A DNA stretch of 64,000 nt from Arthrobacter sp. StoSoilB20 (GCF_019977295.1 NZ_AP024651.1:4712001-4776000), one strand, 5' to 3'. Positions 51,513 through 60,937 are shown, counted from the first letter of the stretch. Made by a program: numbers and translations. Notes: a model not told the origin generated them from the sequence alone.

Positions 51513-52094
51513 TTAGAGGCCCCAACGCACAATTGCCGGCGTCCGCTTATCCCAACCCAGGGTGCAAACCTTGGCAGTCCCCAGAATGAAGTGCCGGCCT
51601 TCGCGGGCGTCCATTTCCAGCCAGCGGGCCGTGAGGATACGGGAGAAATGTCCGTGGGCCACTATCAGGACATTGTCCATTCCGGATTCCAGGACCCGCC
51701 CAATGATCTTGTCGGCCCGGGCGGCAACCTCGTCCAGGGTCTCCCCGTTGGGTACGCCGTCGGTCCAGATGAGGTAGTCCGGGTTGTCCTTGCGGATCAG
51801 GTCCGAGCTGATGCCTTCGTAGTCGCCGTAGTTCCATTCGACCGCCAGCGGCTCGTGCACGGCCTCCGGATAGCCGGCCAGTTCCGCGGTGCGGCGGGCG
51901 CGGCGCAGTGGCGAGGTCAGGACGAGGTCGAAGTCGATGCCTTCCAGGACCTTCCGGGCCTCCACTGCCTGCTGCTCACCCTCGACAGTGAGGGGAAGGT
52001 CGGTCAGGCCCGTGTATTGGCCGCTCTTGGACCATTCGGTCTCGCCGTGGCGCAGGATCCAGAGTTGCGGACGTGGGGAAGTCGCAGCGTTCAT
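51513..52094 (-). CDS. Histidine phosphatase superfamily protein
   Basis: The ATG at 52094 has GAGGAG upstream and overlaps the CCA-adding enzyme stop by 4 bp. The 193-residue protein has LRHGETEWSKSGQYTGLTDLPLT, with His16 as the phosphate acceptor, SPLRRARRTAELAG, ESGMDNVLIVAHGHFSRIL with the second catalytic His, and a Glu in WNYGDYEGISS. This is a phosphoglycerate-mutase-like phosphatase. The true substrate cannot be read from sequence. Coupling to the CCA gene may be incidental. Confidence 0.93.
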   Translation of the reverse strand: MNAATSPRPQLWILRHGETEWSKSGQYTGLTDLPLTVEGEQQAVEARKVLEGIDFDLVLTSPLRRARRTAELAGYPEAVHEPLAVEWNYGDYEGISSDLIRKDNPDYLIWTDGVPNGETLDEVAARADKIIGRVLESGMDNVLIVAHGHFSRILTARWLEMDAREGRHFILGTAKVCTLGWDKRTPAIVRWGL

Positions 52095-53560
52095 GAAAGC
52101 TCCTCGGTTTCGGTCAAAGGTTCGACGACGGCGGACTCGGGTTGTGCTTCCCACCATGCCAAGAGTTTCTGCTCGGCTTCCTCGGGGGACAGCGGCCCGT
52201 GTTCCATCCGTTCTTCGAGAAGGAACTTGTAGGCCTTACCCACCACGGGACCGGGCTTGACTCCCAGGAGTGCCATGATCTGCGCTCCATCAAGGTCCGG
52301 TCTTACAGCTGCCAGCGATTCCTGCTCCAAGAGCGTCGAGATGCGTTGCTCAAGGTCATCGTAGGCGAAGGACAAGCGGTCGGCCTTGCGCTGGTTACGC
52401 GTGGTGACGTCGGATCGTGTGAGGCGGTGCAGGCGTTCCAGGAGGGGGCCGGCGTCGGTCACGTAGCGCCGGACCGCGGAGTCACTCCAGCCGGCGTCGC
52501 CGTAGCCGTAGAAGCGCATGTGCAGTTCCACCAGGCGGGACACGGCTTTGATGGAGTCGTTGTCGAACCGGAGTGCTTTCATCCGCTTCGCCGTCAGTTT
52601 GGATCCCACAACGTCATGGTGGCGGAAGCTCACCGCGCCGCCCGGTTCGAAACGGCGCGTAGCCGGCTTTCCGACGTCGTGCATCAACGCAGCGAACCTC
52701 AACACAAAGTCAGGGCCGGGCACGGGGCCGTCCGGACCGGTTTCCAAAGCCGCCGCCTGTTCGAGGACCTGAAGCGAGTGCTGGTAGACGTCTTTGTGGC
52801 GGTGGTGCTCATCGGCTTCGAGGCGCAACGCGGAAACTTCCGGAAGCACGAATTCGGCGAGCCCGGTGTCCACCAGGAGGTCGATTCCCACCCTGGGGTG
52901 TGCTCCGTTAATAAGTTTGACCAACTCCTCACGGACCCGCTCCGCGGAAATGATCTTGATGCGGTCGGCCATCTGCGACATCGCGAGCCGCACGTCGTCG
53001 TGGACCGACACGCCGAGCTGGGACGCGAACCTGGCAGCGCGCATCATGCGCAGGGGGTCGTCCGAGAAGGACGCCTCGGGCGCTCCGGGCGTGGCCAGTT
53101 CGGAGGCATGGAGGTCACGGACGCCGCCGAACGGATCCACGAGTTCCAGGCTGGGCAAACGCAGCGCCATGGCGTTGATGGTGAAGTCGCGCCGCAGGAG
53201 GTCATCGGTCAGGGAGTTGCCGAACGCCACCACCGGCTTGCGCGAATCGGGGTCGTAAGCCTCCGCGCGGTAGGTGGTGACTTCAATCTGGAAGCCGTCC
53301 TTCTTCATCCCGATGGTGCCAAAGGCGCGGCCGATTTCCCAGAAGTTGTCCGCCCACTTCTTGATGACGGCAATGGTCTGGTCCGGTGTGGCATCGGTGG
53401 TGAAGTCGAGGTCCGGGGATGTCCTGCCCAGGAAGAGGTCGCGCACGGGTCCACCCACCAGGGACAGCTCAAAGCCGGCATCGACAAAACGCTGCCCGAG
53501 GTCGAGCACCACCGGATCGATGGTGAAGTTAACTGAAGAGCTGTCCAATACGTGCGCCAT
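52091..53560 (-). CDS. cca: CCA tRNA nucleotidyltransferase with HD domain
   Basis: The 489-residue protein has LVGGPVRDLFLGRTSPDLDFTTDA, the class II nucleotidyltransferase motif with metal ligands Asp50 and Asp52, the RRDFTINAMA motif C region, and an HD domain (HRHKDVYQHSL, LMHDVGKPATRRF). It corresponds to PcnA (Rv3907c) in the mycobacterial origin-proximal block and adds or repairs tRNA 3' CCA. AAGGAACT precedes the ATG. It is divergent from the NUDIX gene. Confidence 0.95.
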   Translation of the reverse strand: MAHVLDSSSVNFTIDPVVLDLGQRFVDAGFELSLVGGPVRDLFLGRTSPDLDFTTDATPDQTIAVIKKWADNFWEIGRAFGTIGMKKDGFQIEVTTYRAEAYDPDSRKPVVAFGNSLTDDLLRRDFTINAMALRLPSLELVDPFGGVRDLHASELATPGAPEASFSDDPLRMMRAARFASQLGVSVHDDVRLAMSQMADRIKIISAERVREELVKLINGAHPRVGIDLLVDTGLAEFVLPEVSALRLEADEHHRHKDVYQHSLQVLEQAAALETGPDGPVPGPDFVLRFAALMHDVGKPATRRFEPGGAVSFRHHDVVGSKLTAKRMKALRFDNDSIKAVSRLVELHMRFYGYGDAGWSDSAVRRYVTDAGPLLERLHRLTRSDVTTRNQRKADRLSFAYDDLEQRISTLLEQESLAAVRPDLDGAQIMALLGVKPGPVVGKAYKFLLEERMEHGPLSPEEAEQKLLAWWEAQPESAVVEPLTETEELS

Positions 53561-53708
53561 AGTTCCTTAAGCTTGGCAGATTTTTGCTCCGCAGTGGGCC
53601 ACTGTTCCATGCGAAATCGGGCATGTGTCCGCGGAGCATCTCCTGCAGTCCATCTTGTGGCCATGTCCCGGTCATCACTCGAGGGCAAGAGTCGTTAGAG
53701 TGGACCTC

Positions 53709-54260
53709 ATGGCCAACCCGATCCCGAGCGCTCCTGGCAGGAGGACAAACGCACCGTTGCCGTCGGCAATCGGTGCACACGTCGCGCCTGCCCAGCAGCA
53801 CCCGGTGCAGGCCTCGCTTCCCACTGTGGAGGAAGTGTCAGCCGGTGGCGTTGTAGTAGACACGTCCGACGGCGAACTCCGGGTTGCGATCATCGCCCGC
53901 CTTAATAGGGGTGGCCGGCTTGAGTGGTGCCTCCCGAAGGGACATCCGGAAGGCCGTGAGAACAACGAGGAAGCTGCTGTCCGCGAGATCGCCGAGGAAA
54001 CCGGCATCGAAGGCAGCATCCTGGCGCCCCTGGGCAGCATCGATTACTGGTTCACCGTGAGCGGGCACCGCGTCCACAAGACCGTGCACCATTTCCTGCT
54101 CCAGGCAACCGGCGGCGAGCTGACCATCGAGAACGATCCCGATCAGGAAGCCGTTGACGCTGCCTGGGTTCCCATCCAGGAACTGGCCCGCAAATTGTCC
54201 TTCCCGAACGAACGCCGCATCGCCGACCTGGCACGGGAAGTGCTGCCCGAACACCTCTGA
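53709..54260 (+). CDS. NUDIX hydrolase (MutT4-like)
   Basis: The 183-residue protein has a Pro/Ala-rich N terminus of about 40 residues, then a complete NUDIX box GHPEGRENNEEAAVREIAEE followed by TG (about residues 78-98). Such enzymes hydrolyse nucleoside diphosphates linked to another moiety. The position between cca and murJ matches mycobacterial MutT4. The stop is 26 bp from murJ. The large DUF6049-type gene found between the two in mycobacteria is absent here. Confidence 0.93.
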   Translation: MANPIPSAPGRRTNAPLPSAIGAHVAPAQQHPVQASLPTVEEVSAGGVVVDTSDGELRVAIIARLNRGGRLEWCLPKGHPEGRENNEEAAVREIAEETGIEGSILAPLGSIDYWFTVSGHRVHKTVHHFLLQATGGELTIENDPDQEAVDAAWVPIQELARKLSFPNERRIADLAREVLPEHL

Positions 54261-54286
54261 GCCGGGTACGTGGGACGATAAAGGCG

Positions 54287-56299
54287 ATGTCTGAAGCCAA
54301 AACAACCCAGTCCGTTCAATCCGGAGAAGCCCGTTCCAGTGCCATCATGGCCGCAGGAACGCTGGTTTCCCGGTTCCTTGGCTTCGCAAAAACCTGGATG
54401 CTTGGTGCCGCCCTGGGCCTCGGTTCCACGGTCAATGACACGTTCATCAACGCAAACAACCTGCCCAACCTGATCTTCCTGCTGGTGGCCGGCGGCGTGT
54501 TCAACGCCGTCCTGGTTCCGCAGATCATCAAAGCGAGCAAAGCCCCGGACCGCGGTGCCGACTACATCAGCCGCCTGCTGACCCTGGCTGTGCTGGTCCT
54601 GCTGGCTTTGACGGCGCTGGTAACTCTCGCGGCACCGTTGGTCATCGACCTCACCACCCAGGGGTACTCCGAGCAGCAGAAGGCCCTTGCCGTCACCTTT
54701 GCCTTCTGGTGCCTGCCGCAGATCTTCTTCTACGGGCTTTATGCCCTGCTGACCCAGATACTGAACGCCCACGGAGCGTTCGGGCCCGCCATGTGGGCCC
54801 CCATCCTTAACAACCTGGTGGCCATCGCCGGCCTGGGCATGTTCATTTGGATCCTGGGCGCCAACATCACCAACCCGCACACGCTGGACAACTGGGGACC
54901 CACCCAGACGTTCCTGATCGCAGGGTTCTCCACCTTTGGCGTGATCGCCCAGACTGCCATCCTGCTGGTCCCCGTTTTCCGCCTGCGCCTCGGCCTGCGG
55001 CCCCGCTTCGGTTGGCGCGGTGTTGGACTGGGCCAGGCAGCCAAGTTGAGCGTCTGGACATTGGCGACTGCCGCCGTCGGGCAGTTGGCTTTCCTGTACA
55101 TCATGAGGATCGCCACCATTCCAGGCGCAGAGCGGCTCCGCCTCCAGAACGCTGGGGATACGGTCGGCGCAGCGGTCCTGCCCGGTAACGCCGTCCTGGA
55201 AGTCGCGAGCCAGCTGTACCTGCTGCCGCACTCCATCATCGCGTTGTCCCTGGCTACCGTCCTTTTCAACCGCATGACCCGTGCGTCCCAGGACGGCAAT
55301 AAAGCCGAACTTCGCGATGCCCTGTCCCATGGCCTGCGGACCATGGCCGTGGCCACGGTTTTCGGCGCCTTGGCACTCTTCGCCTTGGCGGGTCCGCTGG
55401 GCATGTTCTTCTCCGGCGGCAAGCCGCAGGACGGCGTCATGCTCGCCCAAACGCTCACCATCCTTGCCCTGAGCACACCGTTCCTCAGTGCGAACTTCAT
55501 GATGTCCCGCGTCTTCTACGCCAACGAGGACGCCCGCACGCCCCTGTATGTCCAGCTATGGCTCGCAGTGATCTACGTGGTGGGCGCTTTCTTCATCCAG
55601 TTCCTTCCCGTCGGCCAGATCATCTACGCGATCGCCATTCTTTACACCCTGGGCAACATCCTCTCCGTAGTGATCAGCGTGGTGTTCCTGCGCCGCCTGC
55701 TGGGCCACCTCGACGGCCCCCGCATTGCCAATTCGTACATCCGCATGGGCTATGCCGGGCTCGGTTCCGCACTGGCCGGTGCCGCTGCACTGTGGCTTCT
55801 GGGCAGCTACCGGGCAGACGGTTTCGCGTGGAGCAGCCGCCCGGCCGCCCTGGTGACGGTGGTCGTCGTCGGGCCCGTCATGCTGCTCGCGTACCTGGTC
55901 CTGCTTCGCGTCTTCCATGTCACCGAACTGCGGGACCTCCTGCGGCCGCTGATGGGACGCTTGGGACGCGGAGTCCCCGCACCCGTTTCCGGCGAGGCTG
56001 TGGACACCACGACGGCGGCCCGCGCCACGGTCTCGGACGACACCGGCTTGATCCCGCGCATCTCGGGTGAGTTCGACGCCGCCTCCTACCGTGCCGGACC
56101 GGCCGTGGAACGTGTGCCTTCCGCGCCTGCCGGGGACGTCGCAGACGCCCCCAAGACATACCTGCCGGAAGAGGATGCACCCAGCACCGCGCGCGGCGGC
56201 AGATTCCGTCCGCAGGTCCCGTTGCCGGGCCGACGCACCTTCCAAGGCGACGCCGGGAGCAATCCCTACTTCCCGACGCGCGGAAATCACCGGAAGTGA
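54287..56299 (+). CDS. murJ: Lipid II flippase MurJ (MviN family)
   Basis: The 670-residue protein has about fourteen membrane helices over residues 15-540. SAIMAAGTLVSRFLGFAKTWML, DTFINANNLPNLIFLLVAGGVFNAV and SVWTLATAAVGQLAFLYI are the MviN/MurJ signature segments. It moves lipid II across the membrane for peptidoglycan synthesis. A cytoplasmic tail of about 120 residues is Thr/Pro-rich. In mycobacteria the equivalent protein carries a fused pseudokinase; here a separate gene downstream encodes a related domain. Confidence 0.95.
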   Translation: MSEAKTTQSVQSGEARSSAIMAAGTLVSRFLGFAKTWMLGAALGLGSTVNDTFINANNLPNLIFLLVAGGVFNAVLVPQIIKASKAPDRGADYISRLLTLAVLVLLALTALVTLAAPLVIDLTTQGYSEQQKALAVTFAFWCLPQIFFYGLYALLTQILNAHGAFGPAMWAPILNNLVAIAGLGMFIWILGANITNPHTLDNWGPTQTFLIAGFSTFGVIAQTAILLVPVFRLRLGLRPRFGWRGVGLGQAAKLSVWTLATAAVGQLAFLYIMRIATIPGAERLRLQNAGDTVGAAVLPGNAVLEVASQLYLLPHSIIALSLATVLFNRMTRASQDGNKAELRDALSHGLRTMAVATVFGALALFALAGPLGMFFSGGKPQDGVMLAQTLTILALSTPFLSANFMMSRVFYANEDARTPLYVQLWLAVIYVVGAFFIQFLPVGQIIYAIAILYTLGNILSVVISVVFLRRLLGHLDGPRIANSYIRMGYAGLGSALAGAAALWLLGSYRADGFAWSSRPAALVTVVVVGPVMLLAYLVLLRVFHVTELRDLLRPLMGRLGRGVPAPVSGEAVDTTTAARATVSDDTGLIPRISGEFDAASYRAGPAVERVPSAPAGDVADAPKTYLPEEDAPSTARGGRFRPQVPLPGRRTFQGDAGSNPYFPTRGNHRK

Positions 56300-56440
56300 G
56301 CCAGTGGCGCCAACATGGGCGCAGGGCATGGATCGGATAGGCTAGAAAATGAATACAGGTAGTTGCAAAAGCGGTTGAACCGGCTCGCCGGGCCGGCCGC
56401 GTGCAGGACCCGCAGCTCCCGGACAGCCTAGGAGGAACAC

Positions 56441-58177
56441 GTGTCCCACCCGATCGACGTCGGATCAGTACTTGGCGGCCGCTACAAGGTCACGGCCAAT
56501 GTGTTGACCTCGCATGACCAAGATCAGGTGCTCGACGGCGTGGACCAGGTCCTCAACCGTCCCGTGAGCATCCTTGTCGCAGGACCCGGCAACGCCGAGC
56601 AGGTTGCCCAGAGCGCCCGCGAAGTCGCCACGGGGGAGCGCCCCGGCCACGTCCAGATCCTGGACCTTGGGGTCAGCGACAACACCACATACCTCATCAC
56701 CAACCACAGCAGCGCTCCTGATTTGTTGGACCTGGTGGTCGCCACCAACCCGCCGTACATTGAGCCCTTCTTCACCGAGACTCTGGGCAGCGAAATCTTC
56801 GGACAGCCCCGCACATACGAGCCCGAGACCTATGACGGCCTGTACGAGGATGACGAGCACGACGCCGCGTACATCCAGTACGACGAAAACGGCTACCCCA
56901 TCCACAACGGGGACGACACCGATCGCGCCGCTGAACCCGAGGCCGGCAACGTTCCTCCGCGGCCTGCCGCCAGCCCGTCGTCGTCCAAGAGCGGCATCGC
57001 CGGCAAGCTGGCTGCTGCCGCCGCAGGCGCTGGTGCGGCCGGTTTGGCCGCCTGGAAGAACTCGGGGACCAAGAACCACGACGCCGGTGCTGCCGCCGGC
57101 TCTGGTGCTGCTGGTGCCTCCGGTGCTGCCGCCGGCTCTGGTGCTGCTGCCGGAGCCTCAGCCCAGCCGCCCACCCAGGCCGTGACGTCCCAGCCGGCTC
57201 CTGCTGCTCCGCCGGCTCCTGCCGCACAGCCTCCGGCGGCGCCGCCCCAGCCGCCGACGCGAGCTGTCAATGCGCAGCCGGCACCCACACGGGAACCGGC
57301 AGTGTCGCGTCAACCTTCAGAGCCCAAGGTGTCCCTGTGGTCTGAAGAGGACTACGGCTTCGCCGGGGGAGGTGCCGCTGCCGGTGGTGCTGCTGCCGCT
57401 GGTGCCTCGGCTGCTTCGCGAGGTACCTCCGACCCGGGTTATGACCGCGCACCTACCAGCTTCCCGGCGTCGGCCGCTGTCCAGGAAGACTACGACGACG
57501 AGGAAGTGTACGAGGACGACGCTCCGGAGAAGGAGCCGCGATCACTCCGCTGGCTCGTCGGCGGCTTGCTGGCTGCCGTGCTGATCGTGGGCCTTGTCCT
57601 CGCCGTCACGAATTTGGGCAGTCTCCTTCCGAGCGGCGCCCCTGCAGCCACGCAGAGCACGCCCGCTCCGCAAACCAGCAGCAGCACTCAAGCTGAGGAG
57701 CCAACGCCTTCGGAAACGGCGCCTCCGGCTGTGCCACCGGCCATCCAGGGCATTTCCCGGCTGGGTGATTTCCCCTTCGCCGCCACGTACGACAAAGACC
57801 TGGTCCGGGCATTCGATGGCAACGCAGCAAGTTACTGGTCAGACATGGAATTTGCTACGGCGGACTGGGGCGGACTCGTCACCAACATGCCGCTGGTGAT
57901 TGAGCTCAAGGAAAAAACCGAGGTTAAGTCCATTGTGCTGAACCAGTTGGGTGGATCCGGGGGCAGCATCAGCGTTTACACCAACGACCGCCCTGCGATG
58001 GACGGTGCCAAGCTGGTTGGAACCAACAGCTTCACCTCCCCGGAACTGACCATGCCACTGGCAGCGCCGACGCAAACCAAATACCTGATCGTGGATGTCA
58101 AGGCCCTGCCCAAGCTGGCCGCACCGAAGACCCGGTACGGGTTCGGCCTGCGCCTGGCTGAGGTTACCGTCCAATAG
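56441..58177 (+). CDS. Membrane protein with degenerate kinase-like N-lobe and extracellular domain
   Basis: A GTG start follows AGGAGG. Of 578 residues, about 1-100 look like a reduced Ser/Thr-kinase N-lobe: LGGRYKVTANVLTSHDQDQV then LNRPVSILVAG, with no VAIK lysine, HRD or DFG, so catalysis is not expected. Residues 170-340 are low-complexity Ala/Gly/Pro. After the acidic DYDDEEVYEDDAPEKEP comes one membrane helix (370-392), and a 140-residue C-terminal domain resembles discoidin folds. This layout matches the C-terminal half of mycobacterial MviN, which recruits FhaA. A role in controlling MurJ is inferred. Confidence 0.75.
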   Translation: MSHPIDVGSVLGGRYKVTANVLTSHDQDQVLDGVDQVLNRPVSILVAGPGNAEQVAQSAREVATGERPGHVQILDLGVSDNTTYLITNHSSAPDLLDLVVATNPPYIEPFFTETLGSEIFGQPRTYEPETYDGLYEDDEHDAAYIQYDENGYPIHNGDDTDRAAEPEAGNVPPRPAASPSSSKSGIAGKLAAAAAGAGAAGLAAWKNSGTKNHDAGAAAGSGAAGASGAAAGSGAAAGASAQPPTQAVTSQPAPAAPPAPAAQPPAAPPQPPTRAVNAQPAPTREPAVSRQPSEPKVSLWSEEDYGFAGGGAAAGGAAAAGASAASRGTSDPGYDRAPTSFPASAAVQEDYDDEEVYEDDAPEKEPRSLRWLVGGLLAAVLIVGLVLAVTNLGSLLPSGAPAATQSTPAPQTSSSTQAEEPTPSETAPPAVPPAIQGISRLGDFPFAATYDKDLVRAFDGNAASYWSDMEFATADWGGLVTNMPLVIELKEKTEVKSIVLNQLGGSGGSISVYTNDRPAMDGAKLVGTNSFTSPELTMPLAAPTQTKYLIVDVKALPKLAAPKTRYGFGLRLAEVTVQ

Positions 58178-58191
58178 CCGCATCCATCCAC

Positions 58192-58239
58192 GTAGCAGCA
58201 GGGGCCGTTTTGACCAGTCGAAACGGCCCCTGCTGCTAC
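58192..58239 (+). terminator. Intrinsic terminator after the pseudokinase-like gene
   Basis: A long near-perfect stem (GTAGCAGCAGGGGCCGTTT with AAACGGCCCCTGCTGCTAC, 10-base loop) lies 14 bp after the stop. It separates this gene from trxB. Confidence 0.85.
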
Positions 58240-58405
58240 CCGCAATGACTTCACCGCTTGGAACCGGCGCTCGTGCAGACGGTACCCTGAATGTTGGTGG
58301 CTTTCAGGTCCCCAACTCCAACGGAATATTTGGGGCTTAACCGGGGTTGAGTCAGGTGGCCGCCCCGAAAGCCGCAGCATCGACCAAGAAAGAGGTTCAC
58401 GCCAC

Positions 58406-59362
58406 GTGAGCATTGCAGAAAACAGCGCATCGCAGGTGCGTGACGTCATCATTGTAGGTTCAGGCCCGGCCGGCTACACCGCCGCCGTTTACACCGCCCG
58501 TGCCAACATGAAGCCTCTGCTCATTGCCGGTTCCGTCACCGCTGGTGGCGAACTCATGAACACCACAGACGTGGAAAACTACCCGGGTTTCCCGGACGGC
58601 ATCATGGGCCCGGACCTCATGGAAAACTTCGAAAAGCAGGCCGCACGTTTCGGCACGGAGATCCTGTTTGAGGACGTCACGGAACTGGACCTCGACGGCG
58701 ACATCAAGACCGTGACCATCGGAACGGGGGAGACCTTCCAGGCGAAGGCCATCATCCTCTCCACCGGTTCGGCTTACCGCGAGCTCGGCCTGACCAATGA
58801 GAAGCGACTCTCAGGACACGGCGTTAGCTGGTGTGCAACCTGCGACGGTTTCTTCTTCAAGGATCAGGACATCGCCGTCATCGGTGGTGGCGACTCCGCC
58901 ATGGAGGAAGCACTGTTCCTCACCAAGTTCGCAAAGTCGGTCACCGTAGTCCACCGGCGCGACACCCTCAAGGCTTCCAAGATCATGGGTGACCGCGCCC
59001 AGGCCCACGAGAAGATCAACTTCGTCTGGAACACTGCCGTCGAAGATGTTCTCGGTGGAGACAAGGTCACCGGCCTGAAACTGAAGAACCTGGTGGAAGG
59101 CACGGAGTCCGAACTGGCTGTCACCGGCGTCTTCGTGGCTATCGGTAACGATCCCCGCACGGACCTCATCAAGGGCAAGGTGGACCTGACCCCCGAGGGA
59201 ACCATCGCCGTAGAGGGCCGCAGCTCACGCACCAACATCAAGGGTGTCTTCGCCGCGGGCGATGTCATTGACCCCACCTACCGCCAAGCCATCACGGCTT
59301 CGGGTTCGGGCTGTGTGGCGGCCCTCGATGTTGAGCACTACCTCGCAGACCTGCACTCCTAG
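58406..59362 (+). CDS. trxB: Thioredoxin reductase
   Basis: The 318-residue flavoenzyme has the FAD motif IIVGSGPAGYTAA (residues 15-27), redox-active Cys143 and Cys146 in SWCATCDG, and the NADPH motif VIGGGDSAMEEA (158-169). It reduces thioredoxin with NADPH. The GTG start has AAAGAGG about 12 bases upstream. In the leader, GGAAC at 58260 with GTA 17 bp on vaguely resembles thiol-stress sigma promoters, without certainty. The trxA gene follows 35 bp downstream. Confidence 0.97.
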   Translation: MSIAENSASQVRDVIIVGSGPAGYTAAVYTARANMKPLLIAGSVTAGGELMNTTDVENYPGFPDGIMGPDLMENFEKQAARFGTEILFEDVTELDLDGDIKTVTIGTGETFQAKAIILSTGSAYRELGLTNEKRLSGHGVSWCATCDGFFFKDQDIAVIGGGDSAMEEALFLTKFAKSVTVVHRRDTLKASKIMGDRAQAHEKINFVWNTAVEDVLGGDKVTGLKLKNLVEGTESELAVTGVFVAIGNDPRTDLIKGKVDLTPEGTIAVEGRSSRTNIKGVFAAGDVIDPTYRQAITASGSGCVAALDVEHYLADLHS

Positions 59363-59397
59363 AGCTGCATCCAAGCAACCATAAGAAGGGAAAAGTT

Positions 59398-59724
59398 ATG
59401 AGCAACGCAAAAGACGTAACTGACGCAAGCTTCAGCACGGATGTCCTGGCTTCCGAGAAGCCGGTCATCGTGGACTTCTGGGCAGAGTGGTGTGGCCCCT
59501 GCCGCAAGCTCGGCCCCATCCTCGACGAAATCTCCGTCGAGTACGGCGACAAGGTTGACGTTGTGAAACTCAACGTTGACGACAACCCCGCGATCGCGGC
59601 TGAGTACGGCATCACGTCCATCCCGGCTGTGTACCTCTTCAGCGGGGGAGAAGTGAAGAGCACTGTCATTGGCGCCAAGCCGAAGCAGTTCTTCGAGAAG
59701 GAATTCGCGGACGTCCTGTCCTAG
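59398..59724 (+). CDS. trxA: Thioredoxin
   Basis: The 108-residue protein has VDFWAEWCGPCRKLGP with active-site Cys32 and Cys35, VDDNPAIAAEYGITSIPAVYLF with the cis-proline loop, and standard thioredoxin length. AGAAGGGAAAAG provides the ribosome binding site. It is co-transcribed with trxB. In mycobacteria cwlM and parB/parA follow next; here the gene-free parS region follows. Confidence 0.98.
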   Translation: MSNAKDVTDASFSTDVLASEKPVIVDFWAEWCGPCRKLGPILDEISVEYGDKVDVVKLNVDDNPAIAAEYGITSIPAVYLFSGGEVKSTVIGAKPKQFFEKEFADVLS

Positions 59725-59750
59725 CTCGGATTCCTGACTCCGAGTCAACG

Positions 59751-59802
59751 AAAGCCGGCGGCTGCTGCTCCTCAGGGAGCGGGAGCAGCCGGCTTTTTTT
59801 AT
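59751..59802 (+). terminator. Intrinsic terminator of trxBA
   Basis: AAAGCCGGCGGCTGCTGCTC pairs with GAGCAGCCGGCTTT with a bulge, followed by a run of seven T on the plus strand. This is a classical rho-independent terminator. Confidence 0.9.
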
Positions 59803-59920
59803 TTCTTGGATAAGTAAACTTCCAGAGCTTTCATTTCACTCAGTTCGTTGCCGGGGAGCCTTCAGCGGTTCAGGTTTTGGCTATTTCGGTTGGCCCTACC
59901 TGGGGTAGGCAGAACTTGCT

Positions 59921-60213
59921 CCCTCTTCCACATCCCCACCCCCTCCCGGGCACACCTCTTGCACATCCCCACCCCGTCCCGGGCGATCCTCTTCCGCATC
60001 CCCGCCCCCTCCCGGGCAACCCTCCTCCACATCCCCACCCCCCCGGGCAACCCTCTTCCACATCCCCACCCCCCCGGGCAACCCTCTTCCACATCCCCAC
60101 CCCCCCGGCCGACCCTCTTCCACATCCCCGCCCCCTCCCGGGCAACCCTCCTCCACATCCCCACCCCCCCGGGCAACCCTCTTCCACATCCCCGCCCCCT
60201 CCTGGGCAACCCT
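59921..60213. repeat. Minisatellite: nine tandem units of 31-34 bp
   Basis: Nine adjacent units follow the pattern CCCTCTTCCACATCCCC, then ACCCCC or GCCCCC, then a CCCGGGCAA end. Outer units are more diverged and two are identical over long stretches. Unit lengths are mixed 31, 33 and 34 bp, so no frame is kept. Every unit carries CCCGGG or a close variant and a polypyrimidine tract on the plus strand. No spacer-like unique sequence occurs, which excludes a CRISPR array. Confidence 0.92.
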
Positions 60214-60921
60214 CTTTCATCACGGCATAATCGAGCCAATGGAATGCATGATCCTGATAATCCTCTTTGGGCCAATCCACCTGGGGCGGACAGACTAGCA
60301 CTCAAACCGGCGGTCGGGGCCGAACTGCCACATTGTCATCGGCCAACACTTTGGAGGAGATGCGCTTAAGGGGCTCTACTCTTGACAGGCTTTGCCGCCG
60401 GTTACATTCACTGGAACGGTAGGACGGACCGGAATTAGGCGGATGAAACCCCGCTTGTAACTAGATCGGACCCTTCACGCTGATTGTTTCGCGGGAGTGC
60501 CCACGACGCAGTCATCATGGGGAGTGAGGTCAGATCATGACGATGGGAAGTGGACAGATGGTCATAGATCTGCAGCGGTTTCATGGCTGCCCTTGGCAAG
60601 GAATTCGCTGGTTTGTGAATGAAATTGCCTCTGCCGGCGGGAATGCTGTGCGGATGTCACGACACCCAATGGGAGTTGCGCGGGAACGACAACCATTACT
60701 GTTCCCACTACGCCCATCGGTCAGCGTCGGGCAGTGTCTTCCATTTCACCGCTTGCGGCAAATGACTCTTGTACTTCTACCTGCAGCCGGTGATTCAGTA
60801 GCTGCGTTCAATACGCTCACAAGTACACACATGGCTCCTGACAAACGTCCCCCGTCTCTCCGGCGTCAGAAGATGCAGTAACTCTAAAGTCCTGCGGCCC
60901 AACTCTAGGTAGTCACTGGGT

Positions 60922-60937
60922 GGTTTCACGTGAAACA
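60922..60937. other. parS-like site 1
   Basis: GGTTTCACGTGAAACA differs from the ParB-binding consensus TGTTTCACGTGAAACA only at the first base. The central 14-bp palindrome is intact. Confidence 0.9.

Noticed and set aside
52142..53536. 464-residue open frame antisense to the CCA-adding enzyme
   Set aside because: Shadow frame; the minus strand encodes an intact nucleotidyltransferase with an HD domain.
56441..56741. Active Ser/Thr protein kinase
   Set aside because: The catalytic Lys, HRD and DFG elements are absent and the kinase-like part ends near residue 100.
59921..60213. CRISPR-like array
   Set aside because: Units abut directly with no unique spacers and no cas genes are present.
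59862..60305. Long Gly/Arg-rich open frames on the minus strand, and matching Pro-rich frames on the plus strand
   Set aside because: They are open only because the tandem repeat lacks stops; unit lengths of 31, 33 and 34 bp shift frame, so no consistent protein repeat exists.
60537..60881. 114-residue plus-strand open frame with a GAGGT before the ATG
   Set aside because: Composition looks random and nothing is recognisable. The upstream TTGACA has no good -10 partner.
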